Below, piece after piece: positions 49,438 through 58,497 of a stretch of 64,000 bases of DNA. The notes beneath the pieces were generated by a model, which did not search any database, was not told the origin of the DNA, and saw only the letters and a program-made list of their open reading frames with translations. The stretch's first letter is position 1. Each line of letters starts with the position of its first letter. Source of the DNA: Actinoplanes solisilvae (GTDB taxonomy: Bacteria; Actinomycetota; Actinomycetes; Mycobacteriales; Micromonosporaceae); contig NZ_RJAC01000017.1 of assembly GCF_003999975.1 (NCBI RefSeq), forward strand, positions 62,001-126,000, given 5' to 3'. Both the position numbers and the translations under genes were made by a program.

Positions 49438-50594
49438 AACCGGCCCGTCTGCGGCTCTCCGACCTGCTGCGCCTGGGCGGGTACGGCCTGCGCTCCCGCC
49501 CGCTGCGCGCGGTGCTCTCGGCCCTCGGCATCGCGATCGGCATCGCCGCCATGACCGCGGTGGTCGGCATCTCGTCGTCGAGCCGCGCCGACCTCGACCA
49601 GCGGCTGGCCGCCCTGGGCACCAACCTGTTGACGGTGACGCCCGGTCAGACGATGTTCGGCGAGGACGCGGTGCTGCCCGACGAGTCGGTGTCGATGATC
49701 CGGCGTATCGGTCCGGTGCAGTCGGCGACCGCGACCGGCAAGGTGTCTTCGGCGGTCTACCGCACCGATCGCGTCCCGGCCGGCGAGACCGGCGGGTTGG
49801 CCCTGCTCGCCGCGTCGCCCGACCTGCTGTCGACAGTCGGCGGTGTTTTGACCAGGGGCACCTGGATAAACCAGAAATATCCGACAGTGGTGCTGGGGGC
49901 GACGGCGGCCCGGCGGCTGGGCAACGTGCCCTCGGTCTACATCGACGGTCGCTGGTGGACCGTGACCGGCGTGCTCGATCCCGTGCCCCTGGCCCCCGAG
50001 CTGGATTCCGCGGTGCTGGTCGGCTGGGAGGCGGCCGCGACCTACCTGTCGTTCGACGGCCACCCCACCACCGTCTACACCCGCTCGGTCGACGCCCAGG
50101 TCGAGGCCGTCCGGTCGGTGCTGGCCCCCACGGCCAACCCGTCGAGCCCCGACGAGGTCAAGGTCTCGAAGCCGTCCGACGCCCTCGCCGCCCGTCGCGC
50201 CGCCGACGACACGTTCACCGCCCTGCTGCTCGGCCTGGGCGCGGTGGCGCTGCTGGTCGGCGGCATCGGGGTGGCCAACACGATGGTCATCTCGGTGCTG
50301 GAAAGACGGGCCGAGATCGGTCTGCGCCGGTCCCTGGGCGCCACCCGAGGTCAGGTCCGCACCCAGTTCGTGGCCGAGTCGCTGCTGCTGTCGCTGCTCG
50401 GGGGGGCGGCCGGGGTGCTGCTCGGCTATGTGGTCACCGGCCTCTATGCCACCACCCGCACCTGGCCGACCGTGGTGCCCTGGTGGGCGCTGGCCGGCGG
50501 GGTCGGGGCGACCGTGGTCATCGGGGCGATCGCCGGGCTCTATCCGGCAATCCGGGCGGCGCGGCTTGCACCCACGGAGGCACTGTCAGGTTGA
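49434..50594 (+). CDS. MacB-type ABC transporter permease (FtsX domain)
   Basis: A 386-residue permease with one N-terminal helix (about residues 20-42), a large extracytoplasmic domain (about 45-265) and three C-terminal helices forming the FtsX domain, with VISVLERRAEIGLRRSLGAT as the cytoplasmic coupling stretch. Unlike E. coli MacB, the ATPase is a separate protein. With the lipoprotein, adaptor and ATPase it forms a four-gene export or envelope-stress machine. GTG start at 49434 overlaps the ATPase stop. Confidence 0.9.
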   Translation: MKPARLRLSDLLRLGGYGLRSRPLRAVLSALGIAIGIAAMTAVVGISSSSRADLDQRLAALGTNLLTVTPGQTMFGEDAVLPDESVSMIRRIGPVQSATATGKVSSAVYRTDRVPAGETGGLALLAASPDLLSTVGGVLTRGTWINQKYPTVVLGATAARRLGNVPSVYIDGRWWTVTGVLDPVPLAPELDSAVLVGWEAAATYLSFDGHPTTVYTRSVDAQVEAVRSVLAPTANPSSPDEVKVSKPSDALAARRAADDTFTALLLGLGAVALLVGGIGVANTMVISVLERRAEIGLRRSLGATRGQVRTQFVAESLLLSLLGGAAGVLLGYVVTGLYATTRTWPTVVPWWALAGGVGATVVIGAIAGLYPAIRAARLAPTEALSG

Positions 50595-50612
50595 GCTGGC
50601 ACGCTGGGTGGG

Positions 50613-51104
50613 GTGAAGACCGTGACGCTGTTCGCCGCCCTCGGCGTCGCGGGCCGGGGTCATGCGGGGCGGCGCCGCCGTGGCGATGCTGCTCTGGATC
50701 GCCGGGCTCGTCAGGGTCGTGTGGTCGAGAAACACAACTGGTCGGCCGGCCCGTCGGCGAGCGGTGACATCCACCGTGTGGCCAGCGTGATCGCGCTCCT
50801 GAGCCTTCCGGTGGCGGCGTTGCTGGCCGCGGCGCGCCAGTTGCGCGACGCCGCGGCCAGGTGGGTCGCGTTCGGCGGGGTGGTCTCGCTGCTGTGCTTC
50901 ACCCCGATCCTATGGGCGGTCGCCACCGAACCCTGGACGGGTGTGCGTTGGTGGCGGGCCATCCCGCTGGGCGGGGTCGCGCGGATGCTGGGCCTGGCCG
51001 AGGTGGTGACCCTGCTGCTGATCGCCGGGTGGGCGGTCAGTCGACGACGCGGTCGTGGTTCAGCGACGAGCGGGCGGTCTCCCGCGCGAGCAGCACTGCG
51101 ATGA
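50613..51104 (+). pseudogene. Broken DUF998-type membrane protein
   Basis: From about 50728 to 51104 the frame gives a good DUF998-like stretch: EKHNWSAGPSASGDIHRVAS, FTPILWAVATEPWTG and VRWWRAIPLGGVARMLGLAE. Upstream (about 50657-50725) the hydrophobic family sequence MRGGAAVAMLLWIAGL continues in a different frame. In frame from GTG 50613 this part reads as basic, unlikely peptide. The family's first membrane helices are also missing. So the gene seems to carry frame shifts and a truncation, or the assembly has small indels there. It also overlaps the convergent MHS gene by 68 bp. Confidence 0.6.
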
Positions 51105-52353
51105 CGGTGAGCACCGAGGCGATGGACATGTAGATCGCGACTGCCGTCGGGTTGGGATCCGAGGTGCTGCCGAGCAGTTTGATCGCGATGATCGGCGCCA
51201 GCGCCCCGGCGAAGATCGACGCGAGCTGGTAGCCGACCGAGGCGCCCGTGTAGCGCACCGACGTGCCGAACAATTCGGAGAAGAAGGCCGCCTGCGGGGC
51301 GTACATCAGGGAATGAAGCAGCAGGCCGACCAGCACGGCCAGAATGATCAGCCCCTCGGACCGGCTGCCGATCAGGGGGAAGAAGGCGAATGACCAGATC
51401 GCCACGCCGACCGCACCGACCAGGTAGAGCGGACGCCGTCCCACCCGATCGGAGAACGCGCCGATCAACGGGATCACCGCGAACTGCACGACCGAGCCGA
51501 TCAAGAGAGCGCTCAGGATCATCGCCTTGTCCGAGGAACTGCCCGCGTACGTCGTAAGGTAAGTGATCGAGATGACCGTGAACAGGTAGTACGCGATGTT
51601 CTCGGCCAGCCGCATGCCCATCGCGAGGAAGACCTCCCGCGGGTAGCGGCGGATCACCTCGAGAAGTGGCTGGTGTTTGGTGGTCATTTTGTCGCGCGCG
51701 GCCAGGAACAGCGGCGACTCCTCGACCGACAGCCGCACCCACAGCCCGACGATCACCAGGACGGCGCTGAGCAGGAACGGGATGCGCCAGCCCCACGCGT
51801 TGAACGCCTCCTCGGACTGCACGGCGGCGAGCACCCACAACACCCCGGTGGCGAGCAGATTGCCCAGCGCGACACCCGCCTGCGGCCACGACGACCAGAG
51901 GCCGCGCCGCTTGTCGTCGCCGTGCTCGGCTGCCATCAGCACCGCGCCACCCCACTCGCCGCCGACCGCGAACCCCTGCGCGAGCCGGCAGACGAGTAGC
52001 AGGATCGGAGCCGCGACGCCGATGGTGGCGTACGTGGGCAGGAACCCGATGGCGATCGTGGCCACACCCATGGTCATGAGCGAGACGACCAGCATCTTCT
52101 TGCGGCCGACCCGGTCACCGAAGTGGCCGAAGACGATGCCGCCGAGAGGACGGGCGACGAACCCCAGGGCGTACGTGCCGAAGGCGAGCAGTGTCGCGGT
52201 GGCCGGCTCGGACGTGGGGAAGAACAGCGTGCCGAACACGAGCGCGGCGGCGGAGCCGTACAGGAAGAAGTCGTACCACTCGACGGCGGTTCCGACCAGC
52301 GAGGCGAAGACGACCTTTATGAGAGGCGTACGGGTGGTGGTGGCAGTTGTCAT
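51037..52353 (-). CDS. MHS-family MFS metabolite:proton symporter
   Basis: A 438-residue transporter with 12 hydrophobic helices. It has the MHS hallmarks VVFASLVGTAVEWYDFFLYG in helix 1, FGHFGDRVGRKKMLV (loop 2-3) and AQGFAVGGEWGGAVLMAAE in helix 4. Family members (ShiA, KgtP, ProP) import organic acids, shikimate or compatible solutes. It starts 27 bp after the esterase stop on the same strand, so an organic or hydroxy acid released there is a plausible substrate. ATG at 52353 has GAGGAGAG upstream. Confidence 0.9.
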   Translation of the reverse strand: MTTATTTRTPLIKVVFASLVGTAVEWYDFFLYGSAAALVFGTLFFPTSEPATATLLAFGTYALGFVARPLGGIVFGHFGDRVGRKKMLVVSLMTMGVATIAIGFLPTYATIGVAAPILLLVCRLAQGFAVGGEWGGAVLMAAEHGDDKRRGLWSSWPQAGVALGNLLATGVLWVLAAVQSEEAFNAWGWRIPFLLSAVLVIVGLWVRLSVEESPLFLAARDKMTTKHQPLLEVIRRYPREVFLAMGMRLAENIAYYLFTVISITYLTTYAGSSSDKAMILSALLIGSVVQFAVIPLIGAFSDRVGRRPLYLVGAVGVAIWSFAFFPLIGSRSEGLIILAVLVGLLLHSLMYAPQAAFFSELFGTSVRYTGASVGYQLASIFAGALAPIIAIKLLGSTSDPNPTAVAIYMSIASVLTVIAVLLARETARSSLNHDRVVD

Positions 52354-52379
52354 GCTGTCTCTCCTCACGCTGTGTTTCC

Positions 52380-53543
52380 TCAGGCCGAGCACTGACCGTC
52401 AGCGAGCACGTAGTAGTTGTCGCCGGTGCGGCGCAGGGTGTGCACGACGAACGTGTTCCACAGCCCCATCGCCTGGTTGGACCCGTTGGCATAGGTGCTG
52501 CCGAGCGACTGGTGGGCGCGCCCGGCGACGGTGTGGGCATAGTTGCTGGCGGTGAAGCACGGCTGGTTCGAGGGCGGCGGGGTGGTCGGCGGCGGGGTGG
52601 TCGGGCCGCCGTCGGTGAGCCCCCAGAACCGGGCGATGTGGTACGACGAGCAGATCGACGCCAGGAAGTACGCACCCGTGGCGCCGCACTGGTCGGTCGC
52701 GCTGCCCGGCGCGACGGGCGTGCCGTGACCGAGCCCGGGCACCCGGTTGAGCTGCACGGCCGTCCCGTAGCTCTCCTGCACCGTGCCGCCGGCCAGGGTG
52801 ACGGTGGCTGTCGGCGTCTGCGAGATTCCGTGTACGTTCGTCCACTGGTCGCGCAACTCCGTGGCGTTCGCCGGGACCACTGTGGAGTCCGAGGTGCCGT
52901 GCCAGATCGCGACCCGCGGCCACGGCCCGCCATAGCCGGGATAGGCGGCCCGCACCAGGTTGCCCCACTGCGCCGGCGTCTTGCTCTGCGCCTGAGATTG
53001 GCAGATGGTGCCGCAGTTGTAGGGCAGGCCCGCGACCACGGCCCCCGCGGCGAACACGTCGGGATAGGCCGCGAGCATGACCGCGGTCATCGCCCCGCCG
53101 GCCGACAACCCGGTGACGTAGACGCGGCTCGGGTCGGAGCCGTAGGTGGCGACCGCGTGGGCGACCATCTGCCGGATCGACAGCGCCTCACCCTGGCCGC
53201 GGGCGATGTCTCCCGCGGTGAACCAGTTGAAGCAGCTCAGCGCGTTGTTGGCCGAGGTCTGCTCAGGGAACACCACGGCCGCCCGGTAGAGGTCGGCGTA
53301 CTTGGGCCAGCCCGAGTTCGCGTAGTAGGCGGACGCGGTCTGGGTGCAGCCGTGCAACGCCACCACGAGGGGGCGTCCGGCGGGCAGGCCGTCCGGGACG
53401 TAGCTGAACATCCGCAGCGCCCCGGGGTTGCTGCCGAAGCCGGTGACCTGGGTGAGGGTGGCCGCGGCTCGCGCCGGGGACACCGCCAGGCCGATCATTG
53501 CCGCGACGATCATCGCGACCGCCGTCCAGATCCGGGCTCGCAT
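52380..53543 (-). CDS. Secreted PHB-depolymerase-family esterase with C-terminal module
   Basis: A 387-residue exported esterase. A signal peptide ends around SPARAAA (about residue 26). The catalytic domain (about 30-310) has VVALHGCTQTASAYY, the Ser elbow VTGLSAGGAMTAVML, and PGLGHGTPV with the likely catalytic His. After a linker of the form PTTPPPTTPPPS a 55-residue domain begins CFTASNYAHTVAGRAHQSLG and ends in a Cys pair region, similar to small polymer- or chitin-binding modules. It hydrolyses a polymer ester such as polyhydroxybutyrate or an acetyl or feruloyl ester. ATG at 53543 has GGAGGAGG. The frame continues upstream only as a shadow. Confidence 0.88.
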   Translation of the reverse strand: MRARIWTAVAMIVAAMIGLAVSPARAAATLTQVTGFGSNPGALRMFSYVPDGLPAGRPLVVALHGCTQTASAYYANSGWPKYADLYRAAVVFPEQTSANNALSCFNWFTAGDIARGQGEALSIRQMVAHAVATYGSDPSRVYVTGLSAGGAMTAVMLAAYPDVFAAGAVVAGLPYNCGTICQSQAQSKTPAQWGNLVRAAYPGYGGPWPRVAIWHGTSDSTVVPANATELRDQWTNVHGISQTPTATVTLAGGTVQESYGTAVQLNRVPGLGHGTPVAPGSATDQCGATGAYFLASICSSYHIARFWGLTDGGPTTPPPTTPPPSNQPCFTASNYAHTVAGRAHQSLGSTYANGSNQAMGLWNTFVVHTLRRTGDNYYVLADGQCSA

Positions 53544-53571
53544 CACTCGCCTCCTCCACTGTGACCCACAA

Positions 53572-53593
53572 CACATCGTCAGCCGACGATATG
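53572..53593 (-). promoter_or_regulatory. Inverted repeat upstream of the esterase gene
   Basis: ATCGTC and GACGAT flank agcc (53575-53590), extended by two more complementary bases on each side after a mismatch. It lies about 30 bp ahead of the esterase start and could be an operator, but no protein can be assigned to it. Confidence 0.35.
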
Positions 53594-53644
53594 CGGGGGT
53601 GCGGAGGTTGCCCATGTCCGCCCGGCCCACAGCTCGGGGGTGAA

Positions 53645-54490
53645 CTATGTCGTGAGCCCCACGATCCGGGCGGCGACGGCGGCTACCGCGCGGTCGTCGA
53701 ACAGGATCGAGTAGTGGTTGACGTCCGGCACGCGCTCGACCGCGATCTTCACGTCGGCGGCGGCGATGCGTCCGGGGTCGTAAAGGCCCTGCGCCTCGTT
53801 CATCAGGCCGCGCTCGGCCCACATCAGCCGAGCATTTATCCGACGCGCAGCGTCCACGGTGGTCCGCTCGAGCAGGGTGTCGACAGCGTCCGCGCGGACC
53901 GCCTCCAGCGAGCACGACGATCGGCCGTCGACGAAGTCGCGCCGCACGTAGGCTTCGATCGCGGGACCCCAGTGGGGTCGCAGCGCCGGGTGCCCGCGGA
54001 AGAAGTCCAGGTAGGCCCGCTCGTCGGGAAACGTCATGCTCAGCCGCTGCATCGCCGGCCCGATCACGGCCTGAAGCACGGCGTCGACGTCGAGCGTGGG
54101 CGGCATCGGCAGGGCCACCCCGCCGTCGACCAGCAACACCCCGCCGACCCGGTCGGGATACAGGGCAGCGGTCGTCGCCACCACGAAGCCGCCCATCGAG
54201 TGCCCGACCAGGGTGACGCTTTTCTCGCCGAGGTGGTCGGCGACCGCGACGAGGTCGGCCGCGTGCGCCGCCATGCCGTACGGCCCCGACAGCGCGTTGC
54301 TGCGCGCCCGGCCCCGCAGGTCGGGTGCCACGAGCCGGACCCGTCCGTCGAGTTCCTCGGCCAGGCGGGTGAAGGCGAGCGCGTTCGCGGTGATGCCGTG
54401 CGCTGCGAGGACGACCGGGCCGCTGCCGGGCCAGGCGCAGACGCGCAGAGCGCCACCCGGCACCGCGACGTCGAACTCTTCCGGGATCAC
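53645..54490 (-). CDS. Alpha/beta hydrolase
   Basis: A 281-residue cytoplasmic hydrolase. The oxyanion region is VVLAAHGITANA, the nucleophile elbow is LVGHSMGGFVVA and the final His is in VPDVNHYSILF. It belongs to the broad group of esterases, haloperoxidase-like and dipeptidyl enzymes, so the substrate is open. In this setting cleavage of hydroxyacyl esters or oligomers is a reasonable guess. GTG at 54490 has AGGAGG upstream. It overlaps the PucR-type regulator gene by four bases and is probably cotranscribed. Confidence 0.87.
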   Translation of the reverse strand: MIPEEFDVAVPGGALRVCAWPGSGPVVLAAHGITANALAFTRLAEELDGRVRLVAPDLRGRARSNALSGPYGMAAHAADLVAVADHLGEKSVTLVGHSMGGFVVATTAALYPDRVGGVLLVDGGVALPMPPTLDVDAVLQAVIGPAMQRLSMTFPDERAYLDFFRGHPALRPHWGPAIEAYVRRDFVDGRSSCSLEAVRADAVDTLLERTTVDAARRINARLMWAERGLMNEAQGLYDPGRIAAADVKIAVERVPDVNHYSILFDDRAVAAVAARIVGLTT

Positions 54491-56400
54491 TGTTCCTCCT
54501 GCGGGTCGGGGTCGACCGAGCCGCGCAGCCGGTGCAACCGCAGGGCCAGCCTGAGGTCGAGCGAGCGGTCGGGATCGTGCCAGTCGACGCCCAGCAGCTG
54601 GGCGATGCGGTCGAGGCGCTGGCTGACGGTGTTGACGTGCACGTGCAGGGTCTCGGCGGCGCGGGCCAGGCTGCCGGCCGCCGCGAAGTAGGCGTCGAGG
54701 GTCTGCACCAGCGCGGTGCCGCGCCGCCGGTCGTAGTCGAGCACCGGGCCCAGCACGTCGCGCAGGAAGCCGCCGACGTCGTGCCGCTGGGCCAGCAGCA
54801 GGCCGACGTAGCCGAGCTCGGCCACGCCCGCCCCGGCTCCGGCGCGGCCCAGGGCGACGAGAGCCCGTACGCACTGGTCGGCCTCGCGGTGGGCTGGGCC
54901 CACATCGGCCGGGCCGTCCGTGGGACCCGCGGCGCCCGCCGTCACCGGGCGGCCGAGGGCGCGACCGGCCTCCTTGGCGACCGAGCGCGCGATGCCGCCC
55001 GCGTCGTCGCCCGGCACGAGCAGGGTGATGCGGCCGTCGCGGGTCATGGCCAGCCCGCCGCGCGCGGCCGCGAAGCCGCGGGCCCACGACGTGGCCTGCT
55101 GGCGCGGGCCGGAGCGGGCGTCGTCGGCGACCACCACGACGTGCGGGGCGTCCAGGTCGACGCCGATGCGGCGGGCCCGGGAGCGCAGGGCGTCGGGGTC
55201 GCGGACCGGGCGGCTGATGAGGTCGTCGAGCAGCTCACCGCGTACCTGGCCCTCGGCCTCGGCCACCGTGCGGCGGAACAGCAGCAGCAGCGCGGTGATC
55301 TGGGCGGCCCGTTCCAGGGTGCGCTGGTCGGCGTCGGCGAGGGGCTGCGCGGGGTGGAAGACGAGAGCGCCCAGGTTGTCGGCGCCGGCGACGACAGCCG
55401 CGACGTAGAGCTCGCCCCGCCGCACGCTGCGGCCCTGCCCCCGCGACGCGGCGACCGCCTCGGCGAGAATGCCGTGGTCCAGTGTGGGCAGCTCGGCGCC
55501 GGACTTCGCCGTGGCCAGCTCGCGTCCCTGCGCGTCGACCACCAGCAGCGCCCCGTCGAGCACGTCGACCAGGTCACCGGCGACGTCCTCGACGCCGCCG
55601 CCGCGCAGCACCAGCGCCGTCATGCGGTCGTGGGCCGCGGCCGCGCGCTCGACCGACTCGCTGTGGGCCCGGATGACCTCGTTCGCGGCGGAGAGCTCGG
55701 CCAGCGCCGTCTGCGTCTCGGTGAGCAGCCGAGCCGCGTCGATCGCCACGGCGGCGTGCGCGGCCAGCGAGACCAGCAGCGCGACCTCCTCGCGGGCGAA
55801 GGGCCGCTCGGTGCGGTTGGCCGCGAAGAGCACGCCGATCACGCTCGCGCCCAGCCGCAGCGGTACCCCGAGAATCGCGACCAGGCCCTCGTCGGTGACC
55901 CCGCCGTCGATCTCGGTGGTGTGCTCGAACCGCGGATCGGCGGCGTAGTTCGCGGTGGCGTAGGGCGTGCCGGTCAGCGCGACCAGCCCGCCCAGTCCCG
56001 CACCGGGCGGCAGCCGCAGACTCTGGAAACTCGCCGCCACCGAGCCGTCCGTGATCCGCATGTACGTGTCCCCGCGCTCGGGATCGTTGAGCGTCAGATA
56101 CGACACGTCCGCGTTGATCAGGGTCCGCGCCCGGTGCACGATCGCCCGCAGCACGGCATCGAGCCCGCGCAGCCCGGCGAGGTCGCCCGCGGTGTCGTAC
56201 AGGGCCGAAAGCTCCTCCTCGCGACGTCGCCGGCGCTCGAGCAGGGCGCGCACCCGCAACGCGCGCAGCTTGATCCGTTCCAGGTCGGCCAGCTCCGAGG
56301 CGGGGGCGCCGGCCGAGCGCGCGGCGAGCAACGGCTGCTCGAACTCGACCGGCGCCGCCTCACGCGCCAGCAGGTCGAGGAATTCCAGATCGGACGCCAT
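54487..56400 (-). CDS. GAF-containing PucR/CdaR-type transcriptional regulator
   Basis: A 637-residue regulator. It has an N-terminal helical stretch, then a GAF domain (about residues 75-225, INADVSYLTLNDPERGDTYM), a second sensory or linker part with RGELLDDLISRPVRDPDALR (about 385-410), and a C-terminal PucR helix-turn-helix (about 565-620, YFAAAGSLARAAETLHVHVN and TVSQRLDRIAQLLGVDW). Such proteins respond to small metabolites. Beside the 3-hydroxybutyrate dehydrogenase it likely controls this locus, perhaps in response to hydroxybutyrate. Its stop overlaps the hydrolase start, and it lies 3 bp downstream of the dehydrogenase stop. Confidence 0.88.
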   Translation of the reverse strand: MASDLEFLDLLAREAAPVEFEQPLLAARSAGAPASELADLERIKLRALRVRALLERRRRREEELSALYDTAGDLAGLRGLDAVLRAIVHRARTLINADVSYLTLNDPERGDTYMRITDGSVAASFQSLRLPPGAGLGGLVALTGTPYATANYAADPRFEHTTEIDGGVTDEGLVAILGVPLRLGASVIGVLFAANRTERPFAREEVALLVSLAAHAAVAIDAARLLTETQTALAELSAANEVIRAHSESVERAAAAHDRMTALVLRGGGVEDVAGDLVDVLDGALLVVDAQGRELATAKSGAELPTLDHGILAEAVAASRGQGRSVRRGELYVAAVVAGADNLGALVFHPAQPLADADQRTLERAAQITALLLLFRRTVAEAEGQVRGELLDDLISRPVRDPDALRSRARRIGVDLDAPHVVVVADDARSGPRQQATSWARGFAAARGGLAMTRDGRITLLVPGDDAGGIARSVAKEAGRALGRPVTAGAAGPTDGPADVGPAHREADQCVRALVALGRAGAGAGVAELGYVGLLLAQRHDVGGFLRDVLGPVLDYDRRRGTALVQTLDAYFAAAGSLARAAETLHVHVNTVSQRLDRIAQLLGVDWHDPDRSLDLRLALRLHRLRGSVDPDPQEEQ

Positions 56401-56403
56401 GCC

Positions 56404-57168
56404 TCAGTGTGCGGTCCAGCCGCCGTCGAGCGGCACGGAGGCTCCGGTGATCAGGTCGGCCGCCGGGGTGCAGAGATAGGCGACCAGCTCGGCCACCTCC
56501 TCGGGAGCGATCAGCCGCTTGATGGCCGCCCGGTCGAGCATGATCTTCTCGATCACGTCGGTCTCGCTGATGCCGTGCACCGCCGCCTGATCGGCGATCT
56601 GCTTGTCGACCAGAGGCGTACGTACGAAGGCCGGGTCGACGCAGTTCGAGGTGACCCCGCGGCCGGCCCCTTCGAGCGCGACGACCTTCGACAGTCCCTC
56701 CAGCGCGTGCTTGGCCGTCACGTAGGCGGCCTTGTAGGGCGAGGCGATCAGCCCGTGCACCGACGAGATGTTGACGACGCGGCCCCAACCCCGGTCGTAC
56801 ATGTGCGGCAGCACGTGACGGATCAGCCGGAACGGCGCCTCCACCATGACCTTCTGCAGGTAGGTGAAGCGTTCCGGCGGGAACTCGGGCAGCGGCGCGA
56901 CGTGTTGCAGCCCCGCGTTGTTGACCAGCACGTCGACCTCGGCGTCGAGGGTGCCGACGACGTCCGGGTCGGCCAGGTCGGCGGTGACCGCGCGGCCGCC
57001 GATCGCCGCCGCCACCTCCTTGGCCGAGGGCTCGTCGATGTCGACCACCAGCACGTGGGCGCCGCCGGCGGCGAGCCGGATGGCGCACGCCCGGCCGATG
57101 CCGCTGCCCGCGCCGGTGACCAGCGCGGTGCGCCCGGAAAGCTCTAGTGCGACCACCTCTGTCGTCAT
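56404..57168 (-). CDS. 3-hydroxybutyrate dehydrogenase (SDR)
   Basis: A 254-residue classical SDR that matches D-3-hydroxybutyrate dehydrogenases. Visible motifs are TGAGSGIGRACAIRLA, NNAGLQHVAP, the catalytic Ser in NISSVHGLIASPYKAAY, and YVTAKHALEGLSKVVALE with Tyr and Lys. The sequence RTPLVDKQI is also typical of that group. It would oxidise 3-hydroxybutyrate to acetoacetate. It lies first in an operon with the PucR-type regulator and the hydrolase, divergent from the ABC importer genes. ATG at 57168 is the best start because it immediately precedes the domain. Confidence 0.9.
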   Translation of the reverse strand: MTTEVVALELSGRTALVTGAGSGIGRACAIRLAAGGAHVLVVDIDEPSAKEVAAAIGGRAVTADLADPDVVGTLDAEVDVLVNNAGLQHVAPLPEFPPERFTYLQKVMVEAPFRLIRHVLPHMYDRGWGRVVNISSVHGLIASPYKAAYVTAKHALEGLSKVVALEGAGRGVTSNCVDPAFVRTPLVDKQIADQAAVHGISETDVIEKIMLDRAAIKRLIAPEEVAELVAYLCTPAADLITGASVPLDGGWTAH

Positions 57169-57321
57169 GCCGCCGAACCTACGACCGCTGCCGGTTTCTT
57201 CAATATGGCCGGGGCCGACACACTGTGGCGTCCTCCTGTGGGTTCGACGCACATGGATCTGTTGCGCGCGCCGGTCCTAGCGTGGGCCAACCGGAAACTT
57301 CGATGTAACGAAGGGCATCCC

Positions 57322-58497
57322 ATGAGTGGATCGGCGACATCCCGGCGGGCCGTGCTCGCCGCTGGCCTCCTGACCGCCGTGGCCGTCGCCGCGGCGGGAT
57401 GCGGCAGTCCCCAACAGGCGGCGACCGGCGGTGACGCGTCCCCGCTGAACGTCGGGGTCGTCTATTCGCAGAGCGGCCCGCTCGCCAGCTACGGCCAGCA
57501 GTACGCCGAGGGCTTCAAGGCCGGCCTCGCGTACGCCACCGGCGGCACCGGCAAGGTCGGCGGCCGCGAGGTGACCGTCTCGTACGCCGACGACGCCGGC
57601 GACCCCGTGAAGGCGGTCTCGGCCGCGAAGGACCTGATCGGCAAGGGCTACAAGGTGCTGGCCGGCTCGACCTCGTCGGGCGTCGCGCTGCAGGTCGCCC
57701 CGCTGGCCGAGACCAACAAGGTGCTCTTCGTCTCGGGCCCGGCCGCCACCGACGCCATCACCGGCGTGAACCGCTACACGTTCCGTTCCGGACGGCAGTC
57801 GTACCAGGACGTGCAGACGGCCAAGGCCTACCTCGGTGACGGCCGCAAGGTGCTGGTCTTCGCGCCCGACTCCGCGTTCGGCAAGTCCAATGTGGCCGCC
57901 GTCAAGGCTGTTCTCGGCGGCAACGGCGTGACCGTCAGCGACATCGCCGTGCCGGCCACCGCCACCGACTTCACCCCGTTCGCCGGCCAGGTCAAGGCGG
58001 CCAAGCCCGACCTCGTCTTCGTCGCCTGGGCCGGCAGCACCGCCAGCGCCATGTGGCAGGCCCTCGACCAGCAGGGCGTGCTCGCCTCGACGACCGTGGT
58101 CACCGGGCTCGACATCCGGGCGACCTGGCCGGCCTTCGGTGCCGGCGGCGCCAAGCTGCACCTGCTGGCCCACTACTTCGACGGCGCCACCGACAACGCG
58201 GCCCAGAAAGCCCTGGCCGCGGCCGTCCCGGGCGGCAAGACCGACCTGTTCCACCCGGACGGGTTCGCCGCCGCCCAGATGATCGTGCACGCGCTCGAGG
58301 CGGGCGGCGGCGACGTCGAGAAGATGGTCACCGCGCTGGAGGGCTACAGCTTCGAGTCGGTCAAGGGCGCCATGACCGTGCGGCCCGAGGACCACGCCCT
58401 GCTCCAGCCGATGTTCCAGGCCAAACTCGACGGTACGGGCAACGCCTCACCGGTGGCGACGGTGAGCTCGGCCGACACCGCACCACCGGCCGCATGA
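57322..58497 (+). CDS. Liv-type ABC substrate-binding lipoprotein
   Basis: A 391-residue lipoprotein. The signal peptide has a twin-Arg-like start (SRRAVLAAG) and lipobox AVAAAGCG (Cys27). The two-lobed binding domain is of the branched-chain amino acid family (NVGVVYSQSGPLASYGQQYA, then VLVFAPDSAFGKSNVAAV). The ligand is unknown. Hydroxy acids, aromatic acids and amino acids are all handled by this family. ATG at 57322 has AAGGG upstream. It is the first gene of a five-gene importer operon with four-base overlaps. Confidence 0.9.
   Translation: MSGSATSRRAVLAAGLLTAVAVAAAGCGSPQQAATGGDASPLNVGVVYSQSGPLASYGQQYAEGFKAGLAYATGGTGKVGGREVTVSYADDAGDPVKAVSAAKDLIGKGYKVLAGSTSSGVALQVAPLAETNKVLFVSGPAATDAITGVNRYTFRSGRQSYQDVQTAKAYLGDGRKVLVFAPDSAFGKSNVAAVKAVLGGNGVTVSDIAVPATATDFTPFAGQVKAAKPDLVFVAWAGSTASAMWQALDQQGVLASTTVVTGLDIRATWPAFGAGGAKLHLLAHYFDGATDNAAQKALAAAVPGGKTDLFHPDGFAAAQMIVHALEAGGGDVEKMVTALEGYSFESVKGAMTVRPEDHALLQPMFQAKLDGTGNASPVATVSSADTAPPAA

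Noticed and set aside
52380..54905. A single 841-codon gene covering the esterase and regions upstream
   Set aside because: Only the part from ATG 53543 has a signal peptide, a ribosome-binding site and the esterase domain. The upstream part is a shadow of the hydrolase and regulator genes.
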